Source of the DNA: Dryas octopetala
Taxonomy: Eukaryota; Streptophyta; Magnoliopsida; Rosales; Rosaceae
Length of the DNA stretch: 64,000 nucleotides
NCBI GenBank assembly: GCA_963921425.1
Contig: OY992836.1
Location: forward strand, 18,431,614 to 18,495,613
Direction of reading: 5' to 3'
Below the pieces are notes generated by a model. It worked only from the letters and a program-made list of their open reading frames with translations. It did not search any database and was not told the origin of the DNA. Of the stretch, positions 46,844 through 57,870 are shown piece after piece. Numbering within the stretch: position 1 is the stretch's first letter; each line of letters opens with the position of its first letter. A program made the translations under genes and the position numbers.

Positions 46844-48676
46844 TTGAGTTGCTTTTCAGTTTGAAGATATTAATTAGCAATGTTGTATGCATTTGAGACT
46901 TTGGAATATTTGTGTGCGTCAGGCTGCCTCCATTTGGTACATTTAGGAAATTAAGCAAATGAAACTTTCATTTTGCATGCATTTTGTCCAAAGATTTCGC
47001 TTTGGTGTCTCCAGCTTCCAAGTTTGAATACAACATGTTTGCCTCTAGTCTTTTGATATATATTGTGTATTGCTTCTGTTATTCTCATCGTTCTATAGTT
47101 TAAGTGCCATACCAATTTAGAAACGTCTATCTTTCTTTCCTTATATAAGCACCACCAATTTAGAAACGTCTATCTTTCTTTCCTTATATATGCGGAATGT
47201 TGTGTGTTTAGACTTTGTTTAGACTTGCAAAAATAAAAAAGAGACTTGTGTTTTGAGGATTTGGTGGTTATTTACTCATATGGACAGATTGTATTTCTTA
47301 CCAAACAATGATTGGCTCCTTCCTTTGAAGTAGCACCTCCTCCAATCTCCTCTCAAAACATATGTCCTTTATGATCTTTTCCTTCCAAATAAATGAAACA
47401 TTAATTCATACATGAAATGGAAAGACCATAAATTAAGAACATGAGTGTGAGATGGGGTTGGCCTTTGAAGGAAGAGCCAAGTATTGTTCTTTCTTACCTG
47501 CATTTACACAATCAAGAGCAACAATAACATATCTTGATCGAATACTTTCTTAGGATTATGTACCTTTGCCTCTTCCAAGTTCCAAGTCTTTTTTCGACCA
47601 AAACAAGTTCCAAGTCTTTGAGTGGAGAAAACTGGTACACGTGGCAACCTTGCATCACGCGACATGTTTTCAACTTTTTCAATTGTTTTGCTAGTTTAAT
47701 TCTTATATTTTGTGGCATGGTAGTCACACTGCTGCTGCTTGTTCTAGTTTTAGCCATCTAGGGACTAATTATTGGCTTCTGCTGCTTGTTATAAGTTCAT
47801 CATTTTGTCCATCTTTGAATGAATTGCGTGAGATAGTGTAGGTCACATTTTCCCAATGTGGCTTGGCTTCCTTTTGTTTGTCATTGGCCTTACCATGTAG
47901 TTTAAATCATTAAATGCACAGAAGAAGAAATTGATCAGTACATTTGGTACTTAATTTATATAATTTGTTTTTTTACATTGGAGGGAATCGAATATGAACA
48001 TCTATTCTAATCATAACTTTACATCAATCACCCTCACCACTTGGAACTTATCTAAACTTTTAGTAATATAACATCACAATAAAAATGTTCCCCTCAAATA
48101 CACAATAATAATATTACATTTCAATCTAGATCATTGATTAGATTGATTCCTAACTAAGTGTGTGACTTAGATTCACAATTTGGCAAGTGAACATTACCCT
48201 AACATCATAAGTCCAAAATTAAATCCCAAATTTTAAGATCACATAAAATTGTACTGAATGAAAGGCAGAGATGGCTAAGCATAGATGCCTTTACTGGCTT
48301 ATCTGGTTAGTTTTTGTTGTCTAACATTGAAACTAATTAGGATGGCTATCAACTGAAGACTCACTGGTTTAATCTTCTAAGACAGATCGAAGACATTGTA
48401 TGAGGACATCGGCATTCAATCTTCTAAATCAAGCTCTGATCGAGCAGTCCAACTAGTCATGCAATATAAATTTCAGTAGCATACATAGTTGAATTAGTCA
48501 TACATAGTTGATTAAGCACAAAGGACACAATACCAAATTATGACAAAAGACACAGAGATAACACCAAATTTCTCTCACACTGACACAATACCTCTCCTTC
48601 CATATTCTATCATGTTCAACCAATCCAATCTCTTGTACCCTAACACACCTCTTTAAATGACTTATTTTGTGCATAA
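46844..48676. other. Convergent intergenic region with a 44-bp tandem repeat
   Basis: Between the two B3-encoding genes. At about 47109-47198 CCAATTTAGAAACGTCTATC followed by TTTCTTTCCTTATATA occurs twice in tandem. Near 47950-48060 a minus-strand B-box-like TATTCGATTCCCTCC hints at an old SINE. No gene is supported. Confidence 0.45.
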
Positions 48677-51600
48677 TCAAGCTCTAAAAATGTGAACATC
48701 CATAACGATGACATTTCTCTGGATCAGCTCAAATATGCAAACATCTCCTGCTCTTAAACAATTGTCCGTTGCAAATGCATGCCAACCACCAGAAAATTTA
48801 GCCGTTGATTGGATACTATAACCAATCAAAGTTACATGCCACGATCTATCTCCGACCAGAAGCGTGACCATTTGTTTCCCCTGTTTAATGAAACTCTTGG
48901 CAAAACTAGCTGGTATATGCTGCATAAGATAGATATACAAGTAACAAGGTTGAATGTGGTATTTATGCTTGAAGCAAAGTTGTATAAATATGTTATCAAT
49001 GACCCTACCAACAGTTTGGGCAATGACCTCAAAGAGACTCTGAAAAATGGATTCTTTGAGACAAACTTATTGGCAGCTTCAAGAACCCTTGGAACCCCCA
49101 AAGATGGAGGCCTTTGGCTCTGAGTAGCCTGCCCGCCAATCCTTGACATTTTGTATTTGCCTACAGTGAGGTCAATATAAAATAAAATCAGATTTCCTTA
49201 GCCTTAATTTTGTGACTTTCTCATTCTCCTGGACTTACCAATTTCAAGAGAGCTAGACAAACCAATTTCAGAGTTCATGAATTAGTACCTTTATTTATGG
49301 GGCTCCTCTTTTTCTTGACTTGATCAATTGCTACTCTGCCGGGGCCTGCATTACCTCCAAAATAAAAAAGAAAATCCAAAATATTGTAAGTTATAATGCA
49401 GACCTAATGAAGCACAAATTCACAGATATACAGATTTACTGGAAACAAGGGGGGATTTGCAGGTTCTGTGGTACTTTTCATTTTTGATTCAAGACGTGGA
49501 ACCCCATTTGGTAAGTTGATGTTGCTCTCAGCATTCGTGCTTGAACTAGTTCTCTTTTTCTTTTGAGGCAAAGGACTTGGCAATGTTGATATCTCCCTTC
49601 GTTTTGGCAATGCTGAGGTTTCAACAGAAGCATCATCTAATTTCTTATTGGGTTCCTCAGGATAATCTATCTCCAAATGTTTTGGTCCATTCAAGAAACA
49701 TAATATCACTCTAGCTCTCATTTTGGTCATGTCTTCGTCCTTAAACTTGTTGTCTATCATCCAGCCTTCCGATACATGCTCCATGAAATACATTACCGCC
49801 ACACCACAATCCACCCTATTAATGAACTCATACTCATGAGCAATGATGATCAATATTACACCATCTAAAACTGACAAACCAAAGACAAAATTTCAGAGAA
49901 AAAAAACTTACGATGTCTCATGTTGTTGTGGACAAACTGGACTTGGTACCAATGGGAACTCAACGTTTGCATTCTTTAAAAATTGGAAAGCTTCTTCCTC
50001 ACCAGCTCTAAGTGGTACACTTTTACTGCATGGCTTGCCATCCATCAGATACTCACTTCTCACCATTCCAGTTGACAGTACTTGATCTGCAATTGCTTTA
50101 TTGCATTTCATGAAACCTGACACTTCCTTATGCTGCATTCATGTATGCCACAATTCAATATTTTTGTTCATACAAAAATTCATGTAGACAAATACTGTTG
50201 AGTACTATCCTTACCAGCTTTTTGGCCTCCACAAAACATGGATCCCGTTTAGCACCTCCTCTTGGTAACAATGGATTGTAATGATGCCAGGTTCCTTCCG
50301 CCATCTTAAGTATCAGTAGTGTGAAGTGAAATTGACGCTTGTGTGTCAATGGGAAAAAAATAAAATCAGCTCGTCCAAGGTTCTTAAGAAGTTCGTCATA
50401 CAGTACGAGCCTCAGTTTATCATAATTCCCATCTTTGATATGCTCCTGCATACAACATTATTTAGGTACTATTTTAAGTTGACTTCTTAACACTAAAAAG
50501 ATATCAAATAATATAGGTTACTAATCTAACAAGGTATTTTCATACACAAGTAATTGCATAGTTCTTACCCAACAATAGGAGGGCATAAAATGAGATCTTG
50601 TTTGCCTCTCAGCGTGTGTGGCTTGCTTTCTACCCAAAATAGTTGCAAATGAATCAATAACCTGCAAAAACCATTTCCCATTTGAATAATTAATCCGTCT
50701 ATTTGTTCAAACAAATCGCCATAATCCAAAAGTAAAATACAAAAATTTGGGCAGTAGTTACACTTACATTAGAACTCACTGTTGAGTCTCGCACCAAGGA
50801 TACAATATCGGTTTTGTATACCGCAGCTACCTCACATTCCCAAAACGGTACACTAGTTCATAAGACAAGTAACATCACAAGAATTAGTTGTGGTTAGAAC
50901 TATACTTCGTAATACAAACGAAGGTTAGTTCTAAGTGAAATGAGAATAGTTTTACAGAACCACTGAAGTTCACTTTTTAGTCACAAAATAAAAAAGATTA
51001 TCAACTATGATGTGCAGGTGCACATCTTAGTAAAAACAGTAGACCTGTTAGTAAAAAGAATACACCTACCAGTAAATACAATGCCAAATTAATAATGCAC
51101 CAAAAAATAACATAATGTAAAAAATATACACTCAATGTATAATATAGAATGAAGTTGTAGGTACGCACCCATTTCCTGTTTTTTGGAGATATTCTCCAAG
51201 CAAATTGTATCCATCTTGATCAACAAATTGCATGTATTTCCCAACTTTGGTTTTGGACAAGTTGATTGTGGAATCCTCAGTCAACAGTGAACCCATCTCA
51301 TGGTGATCATCAAGATCGATTACATCAGCTGCAGCATGATTGTTTGTGCCAGCCTTATCAGCTCCAGATTTATTACATCTTACTCTTGTTGTTTTGGGAT
51401 TTGTTGCTTCAAAGTCAGAGGTCACAGTGATCTCTGGTATTTGCTGCAATTGATAACTTCCTCAAATTAAGATAAGCATGTAAATGTAATTATGTACCAT
51501 ATAGATCAAACACACATAATGCTGATATATGACATTGTTGTGCAGCAACCAAGACCAGGGCATGTAAATGCAATCAAGTTGAAACTTAGCTAAACAACAT

Positions 51601-52302
51601 TTATCTAAAGAAAAAGAAAAAACAAGCCTCAAACTTTCACCAAAAAGAAAAAACAAGGCTTGAACGCTGATCAGAATACAGCTAGTAAAAAGCAAGGTAA
51701 ATGCAAGAAATCAACACCACACCACCCTCACCACTTGGATACTATTGCCAAAACCAAACCCACAAACTGATCACAAAAACTTTAAAAGCAGAAATCTTTC
51801 ACAATGCTATTATGATTCAGAGAGATCATCCATCACCAGAATATGTAGTGTGAAATACAATAAAAATGAATTCACAGCATGTGCATATGCAAGACAAATC
51901 ATCATTTTTCTTAGATATTTTGCCTTTTTGAGTTTGAGTTACCATTTATACCCAATGAAAAAAATAGATGAAGAATATTTATCAATATAACGCCAAAACC
52001 AGATTTTTTTTTTTTTTTTTCTTTTGGGTGCTTAAAAACATGAAAAGAATGCTAGTTTCGAGTTTCTTTCTTCTTCTTTTTTTAAGATGAGAAAACAGAA
52101 CATGGTGGTAAAGGTTTCAGCATTACAAACTGAAACTAAGAAGAGATAAACAAAATGAAGCAAATGTTCAACTTACAAGCTGCTTCCCTTCTTCTTGAAG
52201 AGCCTGCTCGGGAACTAACTCGAAGAAGCTTTGAGGTTCCACAGGAAAGGCAGGGGTCGAAGAGCCCACCTGGGTTAAGTGGACTGAGTTTGGGAGGCTC
52301 AT
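48677..52302 (-). CDS. Ulp1-like cysteine protease fused to a C-terminal B3 domain
   Basis: Ten exons with GT-AG borders and unbroken phase: 52177-52302, 51169-51443, 50768-50852, 50569-50661, 50215-50445, 49912-50132, 49475-49815, 49289-49345, 49009-49160, 48677-48919; 607 residues. Start MSLPNSVHLTQVGSS is the first Met in frame. Residues of about 240-400 form a C48 (Ulp1/SENP) fold: ADFIFFPLTHKRQFHFTLL (catalytic His), GTWHHYNPL (acidic position, here Asn), VCPQQHETSVDCGVAVMYF (oxyanion Gln, catalytic Cys). After a basic linker (PLPQKKKRTSSS, IDQVKKKRSPINK) comes a REM-type B3 domain: ANKFVSKNPFFRVSLRSLP, IPASFAKSFIKQGKQMVTLL, GGWHAFATDNCLRAGDVCIF. Known: Ulp1 enzymes cleave SUMO; B3 binds DNA. 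The join rests on splice phase at the exon 7/8 border (AAAA|GTACC to GCAG|GCCCC); two separate genes remain possible. Confidence 0.75.
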
Positions 52303-52812
52303 GTTTTTGGGGTTTTTGCTTTTCGGACACAAACTTCTACTTGGTTCTAAAAGGAGCTTCTTTGTGCTTGTTGAGCAAAAAGCAGCAGATTTAACAAGAA
52401 GCCGTTGTTGGGGTGCAGGAGTTGGTTTTGGTTGTGAAGGAAGAAGAAGAGGAAGGTGTTTAGCATTTCTCTATTTCAGAAACTCCATATTTATGGAGTA
52501 CATAAAACTTGCAGCCCATCATATTTTAACTAAAAAACAAGCTACAAGTCAAAAGCAAGCAACGTTCAAACAAGCATGGGATTTGTGTGACTGTGTGCGT
52601 CCTCTGTTTGCTTCAGAGTTTACAGCTTTGTTTTTCGTATAGCTGTGCCTGTGTGCCCAAATGAGGAAAGAAATAATACGATTTTGTCTTTTTTGTGCTG
52701 CTAGTAGAATTGAATATTGAATAACTATGGTAACTCCTCTTGTGACATTTTCAGGTGACAAATCTTTCGATTTTAAAATGTTTTTTTGATCAGTACAAAA
52801 AACTACAATTGA
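52303..52812. other. Upstream region of the Ulp1-B3 gene
   Basis: Leader and promoter space. The frame of the first exon stays open upstream to about 52460 without another ATG. No TATA box that I would defend; no further gene. Confidence 0.35.
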
Positions 52813-53200
52813 TTTTTTTTTTTTTTTTTTTGCTTGAATGAGAAGCTTTTATTGAAACTATAAAGGAATTATACAGTCAGTAGCCAACTGATCGTGAATC
52901 GAGTTAGGGGCTTAGGGGCTTCATCAAAGTATCAAACCAGCTCAACATCGAACTAAAATGTAAAGCGCGCCGAACAAGCAAATGAGCCGATCTATTACAA
53001 GAACAAGAAACACATACTGACAACTAGAATTAGAAAACAAAGCCCAAATTCCCTTAGCTACATCCATAAGATGACCATTGGGTGCTAAATCTTCAATGTG
53101 AATTTGAGCCACTAATTACTTGAGTAACTTCCATAATCATAGATTCCCCCATTACCTATTTCTTCATTTGAACTGAGCTCAGCCACTGATCAGTTAGGCG
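52813..53200 (-). mobile_element. Truncated LINE (L1-type) 3' end, RNase H remnant
   Basis: A T run at 52813-52832 marks a minus-strand poly(A) tail, preceded by AATAAAAGC. Upstream on the same strand CNRSAHLLVRRALHFSS reads as the end of a plant LINE RNase H domain (the N-R-x-A-H-L-L motif), with AQIHIEDLAPNGHLMD in a shifted frame further upstream. Five-prime truncated and frame-broken. Confidence 0.7.
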
Positions 53201-53963
53201 CGAGGGACTTAGGCCTATTGTGTAATGGAGTTTAAGTTATAGGCCATTTAGACAAGAATGTCTAGCAGGGCCTTAAGCCCAAAGTTGCGGTCTGGTAGAG
53301 ATAATCTGCTTAAGAAGCCCAACAGTCATCCCTGTGCAACGACGTCGGTTTGGGTCAAAACCCTTGCATGAATTTTGACTTGCTTTACCGGCTACCTCTA
53401 GGCTATTTTTGTCTGTTAAGGACCAAAAGGGACATGTATCGTCCTCTCATTCTTGGAGAAAAACCAATTGTTTTTTTGTCCGGAGAAAGACCAATTCCCA
53501 CAAGCCTTATGACCTTTCATACTTTATATGGCTGCTAAACTTTAGTCTTCTTTTTTTGACTAAACTAAACTTTAGTTTCAGTAAAACTAAAATAATGTTG
53601 ATAGGTATCACATTTTGAAGCATATAAAATTATAAATGGGGAGTTTATATGAAGCTTCCACTGTCTTATTAAGTGTTTGAAGTCTTCTTACTTCTTAGTT
53701 TAATAAAGAGGGCCTCTTAATAAATTGCCATATTTGATGTGAAACTATTTAAAGAAAATCAAAAGCATATTTCCCGTTCGATAGATTTTTATATTCACTA
53801 CTATGGAGAAAAGCTTCTAGCATCAGTGCTTGATTAAAATGGAACCCACAGTGAGAGATAACGGTACACGTGTAAACACACCGTTGGTTAAAAAAAACTA
53901 AATTAAAAACAAAAATGACAAGATAATAAAAAGCCGAAAAAAACTCAGCCCGAACCGGTTCGC
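53201..53963. other. Gene-free stretch
   Basis: No gene recognised. Should contain the 3' UTR of the TPR gene. Short ORFs (for example at 53350-53538) lack similarity or codon structure. Confidence 0.3.
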
Positions 53964-54620
53964 CTACTCAGAACCGAGGCGGTCCAGCGACTCCTTGGCG
54001 GCGGCGAACCGGGGCTGGAGTCTCAAGGCCTCCTCGTAAGCCTTCCTAGCCTCCTCCTTCATCTTCTTCCCCTCATAATACTCTCCCAACGTCCAAAACG
54101 CCTTTGCATTCTCCGGACTCAGCGCCACGGCCCGAGTCAAATCGTCGATCACCGAGTCGACCCGGGCGCGTTTATTCATCGAAATCTTAATCTCGGCCCG
54201 CTTGAACAGCGCGTCGCCTAGCTCCTCTTGACTCAAGCTCTTGACGGCGAGCGGAGAGAGCGCGACGTCGATAGCGTCGAGCGCGGAGGTCTTGAAGCCC
54301 TGGGTGTCGAGGGCGAGGGCCTTGAGGATGTGGGAGGCGGCGTCTTTCGGATCGAGCGCGATGGCCTTGTCGGCTTCGTCGAGGGCTTGCTTGGAGAGCG
54401 AGGCGGCGGCGGAGCGGGAGGCTCCGGCGGCTTGGGCCTGGGCGAGGAGCTGCGCGCCGAGGACGAAGTGCCGCTTGGCGCGGACGCCGGCGCGGCTGCG
54501 GAAACGGAGGCGGAGGTAGGCGAGGGCCTTTTGGGGAATGTTGTGGATGGCGAGGAAGGCGACGAGGACTAGGAGGATTAGGCCGATTTGAAGGAATATG
54601 TCGGTCATCATCTGCGACAT
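53964..54620 (-). CDS. Membrane-anchored tetratricopeptide-repeat protein
   Basis: One intronless ORF of 218 codons. The N-terminus (MTDIFLQIGLILLVLVAFLA after an initial MSQM) is a single hydrophobic anchor; the rest is helical with TPR-type motifs: ALDEADKAIALDPKDAASHI, DALFKRAEIKISMN, ALDAIDVALSPL, AKAFWTLGEYYEGKKMKEEA and YEEALRLQPRFAAAKESL. Any of three clustered Met codons could start it. The coding region is strikingly GC-rich (GC at most third positions) compared with the AT-rich surroundings, as in many single-exon plant genes. TPRs mediate protein binding; the partner and exact role are unknown to me. Confidence 0.85.
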   Translation of the reverse strand: MSQMMTDIFLQIGLILLVLVAFLAIHNIPQKALAYLRLRFRSRAGVRAKRHFVLGAQLLAQAQAAGASRSAAASLSKQALDEADKAIALDPKDAASHILKALALDTQGFKTSALDAIDVALSPLAVKSLSQEELGDALFKRAEIKISMNKRARVDSVIDDLTRAVALSPENAKAFWTLGEYYEGKKMKEEARKAYEEALRLQPRFAAAKESLDRLGSE

Positions 54621-55804
54621 GATTGCTTGCTTGAATTGCTTGCCTGTTTACTCTCAATCTCAATTCAATTCAATTTCTCAATTCGATTCGATGGCGATTT
54701 CGATCAATCTCTCTGTTTCGATTGTGAAATTGGGGAAATGGAGATGGGAGAGAGAAGAAGAGGAAAGCGCGTCGACTATGTTGAATCCCCGGATTGAGAT
54801 TCTCTGCCTTTAGTATAGGTGCTGTTTGCTGCCTTTCATGAGATCTTGACCTTTCAAATAATCTAATGGTCTTTACCGTTACACATCGGCATAATTATTT
54901 TTTCTCCCCACAAATACAGTTTTGCTTGCCTCACCCTTTCATGCCTTCCTCCTTCCCTCTCTCCAGTACTTGCAGATACAAGTCCATATCTTAAACAGAA
55001 ACATCTAGAACTGCATTAATTTGCATTAAAGTACGTAATTGAATGAGATGTCTATTTTTTAATACAAAGATGAGTAAGAAAAAAGTAAAGCCATTGTCAT
55101 TATATATCTACAGGGCCATTAATGATGATAGAATTGTCAAAAAAAAATATCAGAACATTCTTTATTTCAAAATTTTAGAATACGATTCAACTATAGAATT
55201 ATAAGATCTCTTTATTTACATGATTGTAATTGTTGAAAATTCTAGTGTAATATTTATATATATTTTCAGTTAATTAACAAAATGATCTAAAACCAATTGA
55301 GAGATCCAAGGAAATTAAACAAGCCAAAATCATGGACAATTTAAATATTTTTTGTTTGAAATCATAATGAATCTTAGATTTTTCAGTAGTCATGGACGGT
55401 TTCTCCTGGAGAGGGGAGAGAGGGAGACAGATCAAAGATGAGAGAGTGGGAGGAAGAAATGAAGAATATAGAGAATGAGAGATAAACCAAACCGTATTTT
55501 TTGGTTAAAATAATTATTTTTATGTGGAAACATTTAAAACCATTAGATTATTTCAATGGTGAAGATCTTTTGGAAAGCAGCAAACAACACAAATCCTAAA
55601 GGCAGAGGAGCAAAATCCGTTGAGTTGAGTGGAAGCTAGTGGATATTTTTATTTAATGAAAGCCGCCTTCTCAATTCAATTTCTCAACTACGCAATTTAC
55701 TTAAGTTAACTACAGTTAACTAAGTAGGCTTTTTAATTAGTAATTTATAAATAAAATGAGAGTTAATAATCATTAACTGTTTTTTTTTTTATAATTAACA
55801 GATA
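54621..55804. other. Upstream region of the TPR gene and gene-free DNA
   Basis: The first 200 bases carry the TPR gene leader. A weak inverted similarity exists between 54810-54900 (GTGCTGTTTGCTGCCTTTC, ATCTAATGGTC) and 55540-55600 (CCATTAGATT, GCAGCAAACAACAC), so a decayed inverted-repeat transposon of about 780 bp probably fills 54820-55605. No gene. Confidence 0.45.
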
Positions 55805-56828
55805 GACTTGTCAATGGATCAGATTCAGGTCGGAATGTTGGTTTGACCTAAATCCATCTAAATTCATATCCCAATTTATTTGATTTTGGGTCATGTTGAA
55901 CTCGAAATTTTTTTAAAAAAAATTTACTCAATAATGATATGTTAAGAAGCGCGAACATTTGATGTGAAGCGAATTAAATTCTTTTGTCTAACTTGTCAGA
56001 ATTATGAATTTCTTGAATGTCTTCAAAATTATTTTCACGTACCTTTCTTAATTGATCTGAATGAAGTTTTATAATAATTTTTCAACTAATCCTCATGATT
56101 TTCCTCCACAAATTGTGGGTCTTGTAGGATGTAATTGTGAGATTTCTTAAATGGAGACTTCAACTTGGAAAGTGGAGAACGTGCTGGATTGGGCTCCTTC
56201 TCTCTGTCCTAATAATTTCTTTAATTTCCTTTTGGATAATGTCTAATTGAAATAGTAATATTGATAATTCAAAAAGTGTGAGTCCTAAATCCTAATCAAT
56301 GATACCTTTAAATTGATAATTAAGATATTATAATTAACACATCATTTTTTTGACTTAGTCTTCACTATTTGTAGCAAATAGGATATCGCCACGTATCATG
56401 GTGATTTTTTGCTCCAACAGGTCATATTCGGATTATCAAATTCAACATGTCAATCAATATTCGACTAGTATCAAATTCGAATCAAATTTATTTAGAGACA
56501 TAAACTTGATTAAAATTATACTAGTATTAGGTTTAGTGTTATTCTTTTTTTATATTATTTTTAACTTTGAATAAGTATGATTGTTTAAGTGTATTTTCGT
56601 GGTAAAAAAACCCTCAACTTCTTTTATATTCAGATAATGTTTATTAAAAGTACATTAAATAATATATTAGGTCGGATTGAATTATTATCGAATTGAATTT
56701 GTTAAAATTAACTAATTATTGAATTCGAATCGTAATCAGATTATTATATTAAAACCACAATTTCATATCCCATATTTTACATCGAATTCAGATCATATTT
56801 GGATTAAATTCTGATCCATTGACATGTT
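55805..56828. mobile_element. Non-autonomous DNA transposon, about 1 kb
   Basis: The left end GACTTGTCAATGGATCAGATT mirrors the right end AATTCTGATCCATTGACATG within one or two mismatches. The interior is AT-rich and repetitive (TCGAATTCGAAT-like and ATCAAATTCGAATC motifs) with no transposase. Confidence 0.65.
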
Positions 56829-57870
56829 TATTAATAAGTATCATTTGCTAACACATATATACATTATTCATTTACCTTGCTGACATTTATATATATTTTT
56901 GAATTATTTTTATCCTGAGTTTTTTCCTTTTGTTAGTTCATCGAGGACAGAAATTGTAATCTTCTTTCCGGAACAAAAAAACAAACTAATCTAAAAAACC
57001 CAATCGTAAAAGCAATTAACTACATGTTACACCCATGAAGTCAGAGTACAATTTCACCCTTAGCCTCTTGATCTCCAAAACGTGTGATATCAAATCTAAT
57101 ATTTGAAGAACATTATACCATAATGCATAATCCTTAATTGTTAATCCTCGTTTAGGTTGATGGTCAGGCCAACTGATTTTTGCTAATTGGTGAATACAAT
57201 TATACAACTACAAACGCAATGTAATGAACAAGACAACCAAACTGGAAAAGGTAAACTAATAACCGAACAAGTCTATTACATTCGGTACAAGACAACCGAA
57301 CATTTTTTACATGCTTCTTTTACGATAAGTCATATTTTGTAAACCAAATATTCTTGAAAATTACGTACTTGGTTAATGGCATAAAATTAAGTTCAACATT
57401 CTTGAATTGCAAACAACCATATTCAGTTGAAATTTTTTGATTGGACTTCTTTCAACATCAAACATATTTGTTCAGGCCTAGTCGGTCCACAAAAGTATAA
57501 ACCGAAATTCTTCGAAAACAAAACCCATTTACCACAAATTTAAGGGGAAAAAAAGAACTCAAAAAAGCTTATTTAGAAAGTTAAAAAGGGCAATGGTAGA
57601 GGTGAATGTACAAGTGAAGTGGTCAATGCAAATGAGAAATTAAGAACACATTTGCATGCTCTTCTATACTTTTAGTTCGCGCTAAAATCTTCAGTAAGTG
57701 TTTGGTACATTATGATACCATTGTGATACAGGGAACAACATCCACTTCAGTATAGATGACGGGTGGGTTCGAATGCTTCGTAATTAGGTTAGACAAGAAA
57801 CATATCTTAAATCTATAGTTTCAAAGAAGCTCTGTTAGTCGTAGCGAAATTGACTACCAAGGTTCAACTT
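56829..57870. other. Gene-free stretch downstream of the kinase
   Basis: AT-rich, no gene seen. The last few hundred bases should contain the 3' UTR of the minus-strand Raf-like kinase. Confidence 0.35.

Noticed and set aside
47512..47761. Overlapping 75- to 81-codon ORFs on both strands between the B3 genes
   Set aside because: No recognisable domain, no leader or splice support, both strands open over the same region.
54187..54663. Arg/Pro-rich and antisense ORFs over the TPR gene
   Set aside because: Shadow frames of a GC-rich coding region; the TPR motifs identify the true frame.
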